Below, in pieces: positions 52,405 to 61,142 of a DNA stretch of 64,000 bases. The notes beneath the pieces are model-generated. The model saw only the letters and a program-made list of their open reading frames with translations. It did not search any database and had not been told where the DNA came from. Positions within the stretch are counted from its first letter, which is position 1; every line of letters begins with the position of its first letter. This DNA comes from Silvibacterium acidisoli (lineage in GTDB: Bacteria; Acidobacteriota; Terriglobia; Terriglobales; Acidobacteriaceae). The translations under genes and the position numbers were made by a program. The stretch lies in contig CP085323.1 of assembly GCA_022870745.1 (NCBI GenBank), forward strand, positions 4,774,001 to 4,838,000. Reading direction: 5' to 3'.

Positions 52405-53058
52405 CTACAGGCCTTTGGCTTCCCTTCGAGGCAGGACGCGCCTGCCGCCGGCCTGGGGACAGGTCAAAATCATGACCTTCACGCTCTCCCCGGCCTTGCA
52501 CCTGTACTCCCGCTCAGCGCCTCCCTGTGCCCATAGAACATCTCCGGGAGCGAGAATCTCTTCTCTCGATGCTGAAATGAATACAACCGAGCCCTCCATG
52601 ACGTATGCGAACTCTTCGCCGTCAAAGATCTCCGGGAAAAAGGAAGAGTCCGCATCGCTCACTGGAAACTCCGCAATGCACGGCACCAGGCTCCGGTCCG
52701 GAATCAGCGCGCTCATGCTCTCCGAGATCATGGACCCCGACCGATTATTGATCGTGAGCCGCGATCTGACCTTCCCTCTCGAAATCCTGAAGCAGTTCCG
52801 GTTAGCGGTCTCGAAGAAGTAATCCAGGTTTCGCTCGAAGACCAACGCGATGCGGGAGAGGTTCCTTAGAGTCGGAACGACGCGCCCTGTCTCAAGCTGA
52901 GAAAGAAAGCTCGCCGAAAGGCCGGTTCTCCGCCCTAAATCGACCAGCCCCATGGAGCGTTTAAGGCGAAGTCGACGAATCTTACCGCCAATTCCTGCCG
53001 CCACAATGGCATTCTCGACCTGTTCTTCCCAGGCCTCCCTGGCCTCTGCGTCGAACAT
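52405..53058 (-). CDS. XRE-family HTH regulator with cupin domain
   Basis: About 217 residues. An N-terminal helix is followed by a Cro/XRE HTH (IRRLRLKRSMGLVDLGRRTG, LSASFLSQLETGRVVPTLRN) and a C-terminal cupin (GEEFAYVMEGSVVFISASRE, LAPGDVLWAQGGAEREYRC). Such proteins commonly sense a small metabolite. The start is uncertain: the ATG at 53058 has GGTGG ten bases upstream, and the frame stays open to 53199. It is encoded in tandem with the LacI gene and may control part of the glycan locus, for example the GH92 and amidohydrolase genes that lack a LacI site. Confidence 0.85.
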   Translation of the reverse strand: MFDAEAREAWEEQVENAIVAAGIGGKIRRLRLKRSMGLVDLGRRTGLSASFLSQLETGRVVPTLRNLSRIALVFERNLDYFFETANRNCFRISRGKVRSRLTINNRSGSMISESMSALIPDRSLVPCIAEFPVSDADSSFFPEIFDGEEFAYVMEGSVVFISASREEILAPGDVLWAQGGAEREYRCKAGESVKVMILTCPQAGGRRVLPRREAKGL

Positions 53059-53134
53059 CTTTTTGCGTCCACCTTTCCCGTCGGCTTTAGGCCGAGTCGA
53101 ACCACAGGATATTGATTCGTCGATTACGATGACT

Positions 53135-53154
53135 CTACCTAGTGTACCGGGTAG
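53135..53154. promoter_or_regulatory. Imperfect dyad upstream of the XRE/cupin gene
   Basis: CTACC (53135-53139) and GGTAG (53150-53154) are inverted repeats around a 10-base centre with an inner GT/AC pair. It lies about 75 bases before the preferred start and could be an autoregulatory site. This is a weak inference. Confidence 0.3.
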
Positions 53155-53233
53155 TCGACGGCAGCCGGAATAGGTGAAACCATCCAGCGCAGCCGGCAAT
53201 GTCGAGAAGACAACCCTCGGGCTTTCAATAAAT

Positions 53234-55468
53234 TTAATGGACGGAAACCGGCAGCGGTTTCCAGTGGCTTCCCCATTGGGATGGCTTGCTCCCCATCACA
53301 AAATGCAGAATGCCTCCGGCCTGGATCTGCTCCCACGTGATTACCGGGATATCGAGGGGCCTCCCATTCAGGGTGGCCGACTGGATATAAACGTTCGCCG
53401 CCGAGTTGTTGACCGCCTCGACGCGAAAAGTCTTTCCATTCTGCAGCGAGAGCGAGATCTTCCCGTACATCGGGCTCCCAATCATATATTCCCCGCTTGC
53501 CGGATTCACCGGATAGAATCCCATCGCGGTAAACAGCAGCCACGCTGACATCTGGCCGCAATCGTCGTCGCCATCGAGCCCGCCGGGAGTCGCGTCGTAT
53601 TCCTTCGCGGCGATTTTTCGGACCATCGCCTGAGTCTTCCACGGCTCTCCGCCAAAGTCATACAAATAACCATAATGATGACTTGGCTCATTGCTGTGTA
53701 CGTTGTGGCCGCCACTAAAGTGTTGATCGAGCTTCCGGTCGTAGTTTTCTGCCCCGCCCATCAACTGGATCAATCCTGCCTGGTCATGGAATGGCGAAAA
53801 TGTGTAGACCCAGGCGTCGCCCTCTGTCCATCCCGAAACACCGCGGTTACCGGGATCGTCCCTTGTGCCACCGATCGGCGCCCACTTGCCGTCGGATGTC
53901 TTGCCGTTCATGAGCCCTAATGCCGGGTTGTAGAGGTTGCGGTCATTCAGCGAGCGTTTCAGGAAGAACTGATAATCCTCGGTTCGTCCTAGCGCTTTCG
54001 CAATCTGGGCTACACACCAGTCGTCATAGCTGTCTTCCAGTGTCCGGGAAGAGGCTTCGTCGGTCCTGTCCGTCGGAATGTAGCCGAGCTGCTTATAGTA
54101 GGTGAGACCGGCGCGGGCCTCGTAAGGAGTATGCTCTTCGCGGTCCAGCCAACGGCGCGTGGTATCTCCATCGGGCGGCGTCATGGCGTCTTTGTAAACC
54201 GCCTGCCATGCGAGCTGCTGGTCGAAGCCATGAAAGCCTTTCCTGAAGGCTTCGGCGACGAGCGAATCGGCGTGCGTTGCAATCATGATGTTGGTGTAGC
54301 TGGGATTCGGCCACTTGGGCATCCAGCCGCCTTCCCTGAAGTTCTGCAGAAGGGCCGTGATCATGCCGTCGATTCGCTCCGGAGCAACCAACGTCAGCCA
54401 GCTGTTCTCGGCGCGGAAAGTGTCCCAGATGGAGTAGGCGGTATAACTTTCTCCGGAGTGTATCTTGTCGTCGAAGGCGCTGTAATAGCGGCCATATTCG
54501 GAGAAGACGCGCGGGTAGAGCAGCGTATGGTACATCGCCGTGTACAGCAGCCGCTTCTCGTCATCCTTCGCTTCGGGCATTTGAAGCCGCGATAGCTTCT
54601 GGTTCCAGACGGCGTGAAGATTCTTGCGCACTGCCTGGAAATCCCAGGCGGGAATTTCCCTCCGAAGATTTTCACGGGCCTGCTCAACACTGATGAACGA
54701 TGTCCCGACACGAACCTGGATCGTCTGCCCGGGTTTGAACTCCGCGTAGGCGCCACGGCTTGAAGCGGCAGTGGCATCGCCCATGCCGTAGGTCTTCATG
54801 TCCTCGGGCGCCTGCTGAAACTGGACGACGAAGTAGCCTTTGAAGTTCTTCAGCGCCAATGGCCCCAGGTGCGCATCCATGCGATGCGGATTGAAGCCGG
54901 AGATTTCCCGGGTTGCAGGATCGACCGCGGCCATGCCCGCGATGCCGGGCCGCGATGCTTCGACGATGACACGGGCTTTTCCCGTCTCTGGAAAGGTAAA
55001 ACGGAAGATGGAGCAGCGCTCGGTTGCCGTGAGCTCTGCCTGAATCCTGCCATTCGCGCCCGCGTCAAGCGAGACGCGATAGTAGTCCGGCTGAGCTGTT
55101 TCCGACGCGTGGCTGTAGGCCAGCTTGCGCGATTCCGGTGTGGTGCGCAATTCCCCAACCTGCGGAATTACGGTCACGTATCCATAATCACCCATCCAGA
55201 TGGCCGGCTGATGCGTGCCGATGAATCCCGAGATGGTCGCGTCGTCAAAGTTGTACGACGTTACGCTGATCTTGTTCTGCCTGGTCTGCGGCGTCCAGTC
55301 CGTCATGCCGAATGGCGCCGTCACGAATGGCATGGTGCCGCCATAGCCGATGGCGCTGCGCTGACTGCCGAGCAGCGGATTCACATAGGACACGGCGTCA
55401 TTCTGAGCGGAGAGGCAGGAAAAAGAGCCTGCCAGAAGAATTACAAGGGCAGTTGCAAGCCTGTTCAT
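53234..55468 (-). CDS. GH92 family alpha-mannosidase, canonical type
   Basis: 744 residues with a signal peptide (RLATALVILLAGSFSCLSAQ). YVNPLLGSQRSAIGYGGTMP at the start, the substrate-site motif SNEPSHHYGYLYDFGGEPWK, and GLDGDDDCGQMSAWLLFTAM plus GFYPVNPASGEYMIGSP are characteristic. GH92 enzymes are Ca2+-dependent exo-alpha-mannosidases acting on N-glycans and mannan. It lacks the 14-bp LacI dyad in its upstream region and is divergent from the amidohydrolase. Confidence 0.95.
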   Translation of the reverse strand: MNRLATALVILLAGSFSCLSAQNDAVSYVNPLLGSQRSAIGYGGTMPFVTAPFGMTDWTPQTRQNKISVTSYNFDDATISGFIGTHQPAIWMGDYGYVTVIPQVGELRTTPESRKLAYSHASETAQPDYYRVSLDAGANGRIQAELTATERCSIFRFTFPETGKARVIVEASRPGIAGMAAVDPATREISGFNPHRMDAHLGPLALKNFKGYFVVQFQQAPEDMKTYGMGDATAASSRGAYAEFKPGQTIQVRVGTSFISVEQARENLRREIPAWDFQAVRKNLHAVWNQKLSRLQMPEAKDDEKRLLYTAMYHTLLYPRVFSEYGRYYSAFDDKIHSGESYTAYSIWDTFRAENSWLTLVAPERIDGMITALLQNFREGGWMPKWPNPSYTNIMIATHADSLVAEAFRKGFHGFDQQLAWQAVYKDAMTPPDGDTTRRWLDREEHTPYEARAGLTYYKQLGYIPTDRTDEASSRTLEDSYDDWCVAQIAKALGRTEDYQFFLKRSLNDRNLYNPALGLMNGKTSDGKWAPIGGTRDDPGNRGVSGWTEGDAWVYTFSPFHDQAGLIQLMGGAENYDRKLDQHFSGGHNVHSNEPSHHYGYLYDFGGEPWKTQAMVRKIAAKEYDATPGGLDGDDDCGQMSAWLLFTAMGFYPVNPASGEYMIGSPMYGKISLSLQNGKTFRVEAVNNSAANVYIQSATLNGRPLDIPVITWEQIQAGGILHFVMGSKPSQWGSHWKPLPVSVH

Positions 55469-55746
55469 CAGGAGAAATTGTATCGTCGCCGCTGCCCCAA
55501 CGCCACGCTCCTGGGCTCCTGCTCACCGCGTTCGGGTCATGCGCGTCACCAGCTCGTCCCGGAAATAGGCACCGACTCCGCCGGCAGATGAATTGCCAGA
55601 TAAGCGGTGTCAGGCGAAGCGACCCCGTCCCCATCTACCTCTCGCTTATGTTTCTCTTTGGATTTCCCCTCCTTCCTGTTACTGTCTTTCTCTATCGAAA
55701 ATGGCCTCGAAGCATTTCATGTAGCGGCCGAAATGGGGGAGGCATC
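55469..55746. other. Divergent intergenic region between GH92 and amidohydrolase
   Basis: 278 bases. I find no clear promoter pair and no good copy of the LacI dyad; GATAAGCGGTGTCA (55599-55612) is only a poor match. A pyrimidine-rich stretch lies at about 55650-55695. Confidence 0.35.
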
Positions 55747-56952
55747 ATGAATCGCCGTGATTGGCTTCGCGGAGCAAGCATGCTGGCGGGCGCGGCTCTA
55801 CAACGAGGAGTCGTACCGGCCGCTCCTGCGGAAGCACCGGTCAAAGGCCGCCCTTGCGCACTGGCGCTCGAGGACTTCCAGCCGAAGAGCATGTTGAAAG
55901 TAAAGGAAACCCACGTGCCACGGGCAAAATTCCCGGTGATCGACTTCCACACCCATCTCAGCCACTCGGCAAGAACCGTGAACGGTGTCGCGATGGTTTC
56001 GGCGCGGACGTATGCCTCTCCCCCTGCACCGTTGGTCGCGGTGATGGATCGCAAGAATATCCGCACCATGGTGAACCTGACCGGCGGTTACGGAGAGGGG
56101 CTTCGCGAGACGATTGCGAAGTACGATCGCGCCTATCCCGGCCGCTTCGTCACTTTTACTGAGCCCTGTTACGAGTTCTGGAGAGAGCCCAAGTATACGC
56201 AGATTCAGGCGGACGCAATCGCGCGTGCGCATCAGGACGGCGCACGCGGATTGAAGATCTTGAAGACGCTTGGACTCTATCTGCGCGAGAACATCACGAC
56301 AGGAAAGCTGGTGCGTGTGGACGATCCCAGGTTCGACCCTATGTGGGACGCCTGCGGCCAGCTCGGCATGCCGGTAGCGATCCACGTTGCCGACCCGGAG
56401 GCGTTCTTTCTGCCGACTGACCGCTTCAACGAGCGGTATGAAGAGCTGAGCCATCACCCTGACTGGTCGTTTTATGGCCGCGATTTTCCGACTGTGGCGG
56501 AGATCCTCGAGGCCCGCAATCGCATTCTGGCACGGCATCCGAAGACGAACTTCGTAGTGCTGCATGTAGGCAATCATGCGGAGGACCTTGGAGATGTCAC
56601 CGCGTGCCTTGACCGCTTCCCCAATATGCATGTCGACCTTGCCGCGAGAATCGGCGAGTTGGGACGACAGCCGCGTACAGCGCGGAAGTTCTTCGACAAA
56701 TATCAGGACCGGATCGTGCTGGGCACGGATGCGACGCCGCATGGAGATTCCTATCCGCAGCAGGTCTTCAACGACAGACTTTATGAGATCTACTATCGCT
56801 TTCTCGAAACCGATGATGAGTACTTCGACTACGCTCCTTCGGATATTCCTCCGCAGGGACGGTGGCGCATCTATGGCATCGATCTGAGCGAGACAATATT
56901 GCGGAAGGTTTACCACGAGAACGCTGCGCGTCAGCTGGGCATGAACGCATAA
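55747..56952 (+). CDS. TAT-exported amidohydrolase-2 family protein
   Basis: 401 residues. A twin-arginine-type signal (NRRDWLRGASMLAGAALQRG) precedes a TIM-barrel metal-dependent hydrolase with FPVIDFHTHLSHSA (HxH metal pair), GLKILKTLGLYLRE, MPVAIHVADPEAFF and IVLGTDATPHGDSY (terminal Asp). This is the amidohydrolase_2 type that includes decarboxylases and lactonases. Export is unusual for the family. GGGGGAGG precedes the ATG at 55747. It is followed after 13 bases by another TAT-exported gene, probably in one transcript. Confidence 0.9.
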   Translation: MNRRDWLRGASMLAGAALQRGVVPAAPAEAPVKGRPCALALEDFQPKSMLKVKETHVPRAKFPVIDFHTHLSHSARTVNGVAMVSARTYASPPAPLVAVMDRKNIRTMVNLTGGYGEGLRETIAKYDRAYPGRFVTFTEPCYEFWREPKYTQIQADAIARAHQDGARGLKILKTLGLYLRENITTGKLVRVDDPRFDPMWDACGQLGMPVAIHVADPEAFFLPTDRFNERYEELSHHPDWSFYGRDFPTVAEILEARNRILARHPKTNFVVLHVGNHAEDLGDVTACLDRFPNMHVDLAARIGELGRQPRTARKFFDKYQDRIVLGTDATPHGDSYPQQVFNDRLYEIYYRFLETDDEYFDYAPSDIPPQGRWRIYGIDLSETILRKVYHENAARQLGMNA

Positions 56953-56965
56953 AGGAGAGGATTCG

Positions 56966-58549
56966 ATGCGGCGCAGGGATTTCCTGAAAAGCGGTGCGAT
57001 GCTTGCCGGGGGTCTGAATCTGGCGGTGGGCAAAGCTGAGGGCATGGTTCGTGCCCACAATTGGAACGATTACAACTTCGGCTCTGGGCCAGAGGTACAC
57101 GACCGGCTGAATCAGGGGCCGTTCCCGCAGTACGAGCCGGACGCCGCGATTCCATCAGACGAAGTCGTAATGGCGACAACGCCGTCGGACGATCCGGTGC
57201 CGCACTATGGCAAAGGCCTGGTTACATATATTACGGCCGACATGGGGACGGAGGAGATCAAGTCCGGCAACATACCCCAGGCGATTGAAGACCTGGTGAA
57301 GTTTTCACTCGGAGATGTTTTGTATATCCGGCCTACATGGCGAGAGGTGCAGCCCAAGCCCGGGCCGCTCCAGCTGCCGGATTATGTGAAGCAGGTCTTC
57401 GAGCTGAGCAGGAAATACAACAAGCGCGTGGGCCTGCGCGTACAAATGAGTGCTCCGGACCATACACACAGTGCTGCTCTGCCGGATTTCGTGCTGGAAC
57501 GCGTGCCGAAGGTGGATCTTGTTCTGAATAACGCGAGCGGAGAAGACCGAAAGGCAGGACAGCGATTCATCGATAACCCTCACAGCAAGTATCAGCCGCG
57601 CTTTGACGATCCCTTCTTTCAGAGCGCCTTTGCTGACCTGGTGGGAAGCATGGCTGCTGAATTCAACGGCAGTCCTCATGTCGAGTTCATCGATACGTTC
57701 ATGTATGGCTTCTGGGGCGAAGGCCACACATGGCCCTTTAGCAACAATCCCTTTCCCGATTACCAGACCGCGGAACGCACATGGACGAAGATGCTCGAGG
57801 TTCAGCTTGAGCACTTTACGAAGACTCCACTCCTGACGAACACGCAGCCGGACTTCAGCCGGGTGGGCAACTCCGAGTTGCTGGACCGCACGGTGCGCAG
57901 CAATAACTGGATTCGCAGCGACACTATCTTCATCGAGAACGAGCAGATCGAGGCATTGAGTAACCGCCCTCCGTGGATCGGCGCTTTGCTCGAGCAGGGC
58001 TTGCCGGGAAAGCCTCCTGACACGCAGCCCAGCGACGACGGTGTTTCACCGGCAGAGAATATGATCGCGCACGTAATGGATATCGGCGCGAATTACTGGT
58101 CGCTCTGGAACTTTCACAACATCAGCGCGCAGAATTTGCAACGCTACTACGCTGCGTATCCGGAATGGTTCAACCGTATTCACCGCCGTATCGGATTTCG
58201 AGTGCGGCCTTCGTTCATCTGGAGCTATGAGACAGGCAGCTACACAGGACTGATCGTGGGCTTTGCAAACGACGGCATTGCGGGAGTGCCGGGCGTGCTT
58301 CGCGTGACGGTGGAGAGCGAAGATGGCAGACAACTGGTGAGCGGATGCCTGGATGCAGGTTATCCGCTACCGGGAAAGATACGGCAGGCACAGTTTGTGC
58401 TGCCTGCCGGGGTGAAATGGCAAGGAACAAAACTCCGTGCAGAGATCGAGGTCAAAGGCATGCGCTATCCCGTGCCGTGGGCCTGTCGCCAGAAGCTGAA
58501 TGAAGACGGCTCGCTGACGCTGAGGGGAAATCTGCGGCACGGGGTATAG
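56966..58549 (+). CDS. TAT-exported TIM-barrel-like protein of unknown function
   Basis: 527 residues. It starts MRRRDFLKSGAMLAGGLNLA, a TAT signal. The central part reads like a glycosidase barrel: LVTYITADMGTEE, VLYIRPTWREVQPKPGPLQL, YNKRVGLRVQMSAPDH, VEFIDTFMYGFWGEGHTWPF (conserved-looking acidic residues) and TPLLTNTQPDFSR. The C-terminal 120 residues look like a beta-sandwich (GLIVGFANDGIAGVPGVLRV). The layout recalls DUF4832 or GH42-like proteins, but I do not recognise a definite family. AAGGAGAGG precedes the ATG. It is paired with the amidohydrolase and ends at a strong terminator. Confidence 0.8.
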   Translation: MRRRDFLKSGAMLAGGLNLAVGKAEGMVRAHNWNDYNFGSGPEVHDRLNQGPFPQYEPDAAIPSDEVVMATTPSDDPVPHYGKGLVTYITADMGTEEIKSGNIPQAIEDLVKFSLGDVLYIRPTWREVQPKPGPLQLPDYVKQVFELSRKYNKRVGLRVQMSAPDHTHSAALPDFVLERVPKVDLVLNNASGEDRKAGQRFIDNPHSKYQPRFDDPFFQSAFADLVGSMAAEFNGSPHVEFIDTFMYGFWGEGHTWPFSNNPFPDYQTAERTWTKMLEVQLEHFTKTPLLTNTQPDFSRVGNSELLDRTVRSNNWIRSDTIFIENEQIEALSNRPPWIGALLEQGLPGKPPDTQPSDDGVSPAENMIAHVMDIGANYWSLWNFHNISAQNLQRYYAAYPEWFNRIHRRIGFRVRPSFIWSYETGSYTGLIVGFANDGIAGVPGVLRVTVESEDGRQLVSGCLDAGYPLPGKIRQAQFVLPAGVKWQGTKLRAEIEVKGMRYPVPWACRQKLNEDGSLTLRGNLRHGV

Positions 58550-58581
58550 TCAGCCTTTGCCTCGAAGGCTGACGGTTTTTA
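58549..58581. terminator. Convergent terminator between the TAT-protein and GH92 genes
   Basis: GTCAGCCTT (58549-58557) and AAGGCTGAC (58565-58573) form a 9-bp stem with a 7-base loop, followed by GGTTTTTA. The hairpin begins at the last base of the upstream stop codon and its U-tract abuts the stop of the convergent GH92 gene. Confidence 0.85.
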
Positions 58582-60891
58582 GGGCTTCTCCTCACTTAAG
58601 GATGGCGGAGCGTCCTGCGGCTGCGCTCCCCATGACTTGTTTGGCTCTGCTCCGAGCGTGAACCTGATCGCGCCACCGTCGGTCATATCCTGGAAGCGGA
58701 TCCAGTTCTTTGCGTGTGCCTTTCCATTCAGCTCGACGCTCTGAATGTACGGCAGGTGTTCAGGATCAGGAGAGGACTCGATGGTGAAGGTCCTGCCCTT
58801 GTATGGCGCATTCAGATGAATAACGACCTTTGGGAAGACCGGGCTGGTCAGCTCGTAGGCGAGACTGGTGGGATCGACCGAGTAGAAGCCCATCATGCTC
58901 ATCACTGCCCACGATGACATCGCGCCGCAATCGTCATTACCGGGAATGCCATCCGGAGTGTCAGGATAGTTCTCCTTCAGCACGCGGCGTACAACCCTCT
59001 GCGTCTCCCACGGCTTGCCGGAGAAATTGAACTCGAAAGGCGCCTGCAGGTCGGTTTCGTTGTAGGGGTTGTAGTATTGCCCGAACCAGCTTGGATATTC
59101 GTAATCGAAGAAGTTCGTCAGGCGCTTATTGAAGAGATCCTGCCCCATCGACTTCACCACCCAGGCCATGTCTGTGGGCTCGAACCATTGATAATGCCAG
59201 CCGGAACCCTCGATGAAGCCATGCCACTCTTCCGCTGGGTCGAAGATCGGCACCCACGAGCCGTCAGCGTTCCTCGGCCGGAAGAAGCGTGTCTCCGGAT
59301 CGAAGACATTGCGGTAATACAGCGAGCGATCGTACATGGTCTTCGCTTCCGCCGTCTTGCCGAGCGCTTTGCCCAGCCGGTAAAGCGAGGCATAGGCAAT
59401 CACGTCTTCCTGGATCTGCGAAACCGATCCGTACTCGACTTTATCGTTCGGCGCATAATGCAGCTTGTTAATCCAGTCGATGCCGATCTGCCCCTGGTAA
59501 GGCTTGCCAGCCGGCGCGGGCTCGGTCGCGTCACGGTACATGCCCTCCCAGGCCGTCTTCATATCGAAGTCATGGAGTCCGTCGAGCCACGCGGTGCTCA
59601 CGATCACCGTCAACGGGCTTCCCGCCATGATGTTCGTGTACCGGTTGATCTGCGGCCAACGATCGATCCAACCACCTTGCTTGTACATCAGGGCGACGGA
59701 GTCAGCCATGTCCTCCATGCGCTTCGGGTCGATCATTGCTACGAGCGGCATCTGGTCCCGGTAGATGTCCCAGCCGGAGAAGTTTCCGTAGAGCTCGTGT
59801 CCTGGCTTCACATTGTGAATCGCATCGTCGAAGCCGATGTACCGGCCGTCCACGTCGCTCAGGATGCTCGGCATCAGAAGGCTGTGATAGAGCCCTGTAT
59901 AGAAGACGCGCTGCTGCGTCTCAGACCCTCCCGTGGCTTCGATCACACTCAGGGCCTTGTTCCACGAGGCTACCGCACTGCTATGAATCTGGTCGAAGCT
60001 CTTGCCCTCGGCCTCGGACTTGAGGTTGTTCCGCGCACCCTCCAGGTCGACATAGGAGATTCCGATCTGCGCGGTGACAGTCTGAGCCTGCGCTGCCGAT
60101 GGCCAGCTTGCATACGCGCCTACCCACTGCTCATGGTTCGTCTGCTTTACTGCTTTCACTTCCGGATTCGGCGAAGCCGCGCCGCCCTTCAGCGTTCCGT
60201 TCCACGTGCCCGACTCCGCGAAAGAATGGTCGAAGCGGATGACAAAGTAAACCTTGTACGTGCCTTTCGCGTCGCAGAAGACCTGATTTTCGACATAGCC
60301 TTCCATCTCGCGGTCGCCTGTCATGTGAATCTCTGCGCTGCTTGTGTTGTTCAGCGTATGGCTGATCGGCACTACGATGTTCGCTGTCTTCCCGGCAGGA
60401 AACGTAAAGCGCAGCATGCCGGTGCGCTCGGTCGCGGTCAGCTCGGCATTCACATCCCAGCGCTTCAGGCGAACCTGGTAATAGCCCGGTGAAGCCGACT
60501 CCTGGTCGTGCGAGTACGGCGATTCGAGGCCAGCCTTGTCTGTAACCACCGCTCCGGTCGTCGCCGTTACGGAGACCTCACCTTCGTTGGCGCAGCCCAC
60601 ACCGCTCATGTGGGTCATGCTGAATCCTTTCAGGGAGTCCTGATAGTAGTGATATCCGAGGCCCTTGTCTTCGGTATCGGGACTTAGCTGCACCATTCCA
60701 AACGGTACAACTGCCCCCGGAAACAGGTTTTCGCTGTCGCCAGGACCCTTACCGGTTCCGATAAACGGATTGACCTTCCCGGCAGGTCCGCCATTGGCTT
60801 CACCGGCAGCAGCAGCAACAGGCAGAACAGACGTCACCGCAAACAACATCAATAGCGGCGCGCAAAAACCCTTCGCCGGTCTCTTAAACAT
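58579..60891 (-). CDS. GH92 family glycosidase, divergent type
   Basis: 770 residues with a signal peptide (LLMLFAVTSVLPVAAAA). VNPFIGTGKGPGDSENLFPG at the start and GIPGNDDCGAMSSWAVMSMM plus GFYSVDPTSLAYELTSP mark GH92. The segment equal to NEPSHH in the other copy reads NETDLQAPFEFNFSGKPWET, so the mannose-binding subsite differs and linkage preference is likely different. The ATG at 60891 has GAGGAAGAG upstream; a GTG five codons earlier (60906) is the alternative. A LacI-type operator lies 52 bases before the start. Confidence 0.92.
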   Translation of the reverse strand: MFKRPAKGFCAPLLMLFAVTSVLPVAAAAGEANGGPAGKVNPFIGTGKGPGDSENLFPGAVVPFGMVQLSPDTEDKGLGYHYYQDSLKGFSMTHMSGVGCANEGEVSVTATTGAVVTDKAGLESPYSHDQESASPGYYQVRLKRWDVNAELTATERTGMLRFTFPAGKTANIVVPISHTLNNTSSAEIHMTGDREMEGYVENQVFCDAKGTYKVYFVIRFDHSFAESGTWNGTLKGGAASPNPEVKAVKQTNHEQWVGAYASWPSAAQAQTVTAQIGISYVDLEGARNNLKSEAEGKSFDQIHSSAVASWNKALSVIEATGGSETQQRVFYTGLYHSLLMPSILSDVDGRYIGFDDAIHNVKPGHELYGNFSGWDIYRDQMPLVAMIDPKRMEDMADSVALMYKQGGWIDRWPQINRYTNIMAGSPLTVIVSTAWLDGLHDFDMKTAWEGMYRDATEPAPAGKPYQGQIGIDWINKLHYAPNDKVEYGSVSQIQEDVIAYASLYRLGKALGKTAEAKTMYDRSLYYRNVFDPETRFFRPRNADGSWVPIFDPAEEWHGFIEGSGWHYQWFEPTDMAWVVKSMGQDLFNKRLTNFFDYEYPSWFGQYYNPYNETDLQAPFEFNFSGKPWETQRVVRRVLKENYPDTPDGIPGNDDCGAMSSWAVMSMMGFYSVDPTSLAYELTSPVFPKVVIHLNAPYKGRTFTIESSPDPEHLPYIQSVELNGKAHAKNWIRFQDMTDGGAIRFTLGAEPNKSWGAQPQDAPPSLSEEKP

Positions 60892-60942
60892 GCTTCTCTT
60901 CCTCACTCGTCAGGATCCGCCCGGAGACTTCAAAGCGGCATG

Positions 60943-60956
60943 TGGAAACGATACCA
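60943..60956 (-). promoter_or_regulatory. LacI-type operator upstream of the second GH92 gene
   Basis: TGGAAACGATACCA on the plus strand, reading TGGTATCGTTTCCA toward the gene. It fits TGGWANCGRTWCCA and, like the other three copies, the general LacI/GalR pattern with a central CG. No clear -35/-10 pair is visible beside it. Confidence 0.6.
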
Positions 60957-61142
60957 TGTGAATCTCAGCGGAGCTTTTTGCTGACGCCATGAAGTTCTTG
61001 CAAGCCTCATAATGGATGGCACGCGTTCGGGCGGTTGTTTTCTATCTGATGCTTGCGACTTTCAAATCTACCGGCTGCAAATAATTCATGGCCCACGCGA
61101 ACAAATGCGCAGGCCATGGTTACGTAAAATCTCTGACTGCCT

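Noticed and set aside
52280-52501. Minus-strand frame ending in a protein-like tail (IEVDEVAGSLRIGIAKSQLE)
   Set aside because: The tail looks coding, but the frame has no credible start, overlaps the end of the XRE/cupin gene in another frame, and matches no family I know. At most a gene remnant.
55599-55612. GATAAGCGGTGTCA as a fifth LacI-type site before the amidohydrolase
   Set aside because: It lacks the TGG arm and matches only about seven of ten informative positions.
55798-57060. 420-codon minus-strand frame opposite the amidohydrolase
   Set aside because: Antisense to a protein with intact metal-site motifs and TAT signal; no ribosome site.
59077-60492. 471-codon plus-strand frame opposite the second GH92 gene
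   Set aside because: Antisense to a well-supported GH92 gene; the translation is rich in His, Arg and Val as expected for a shadow frame.
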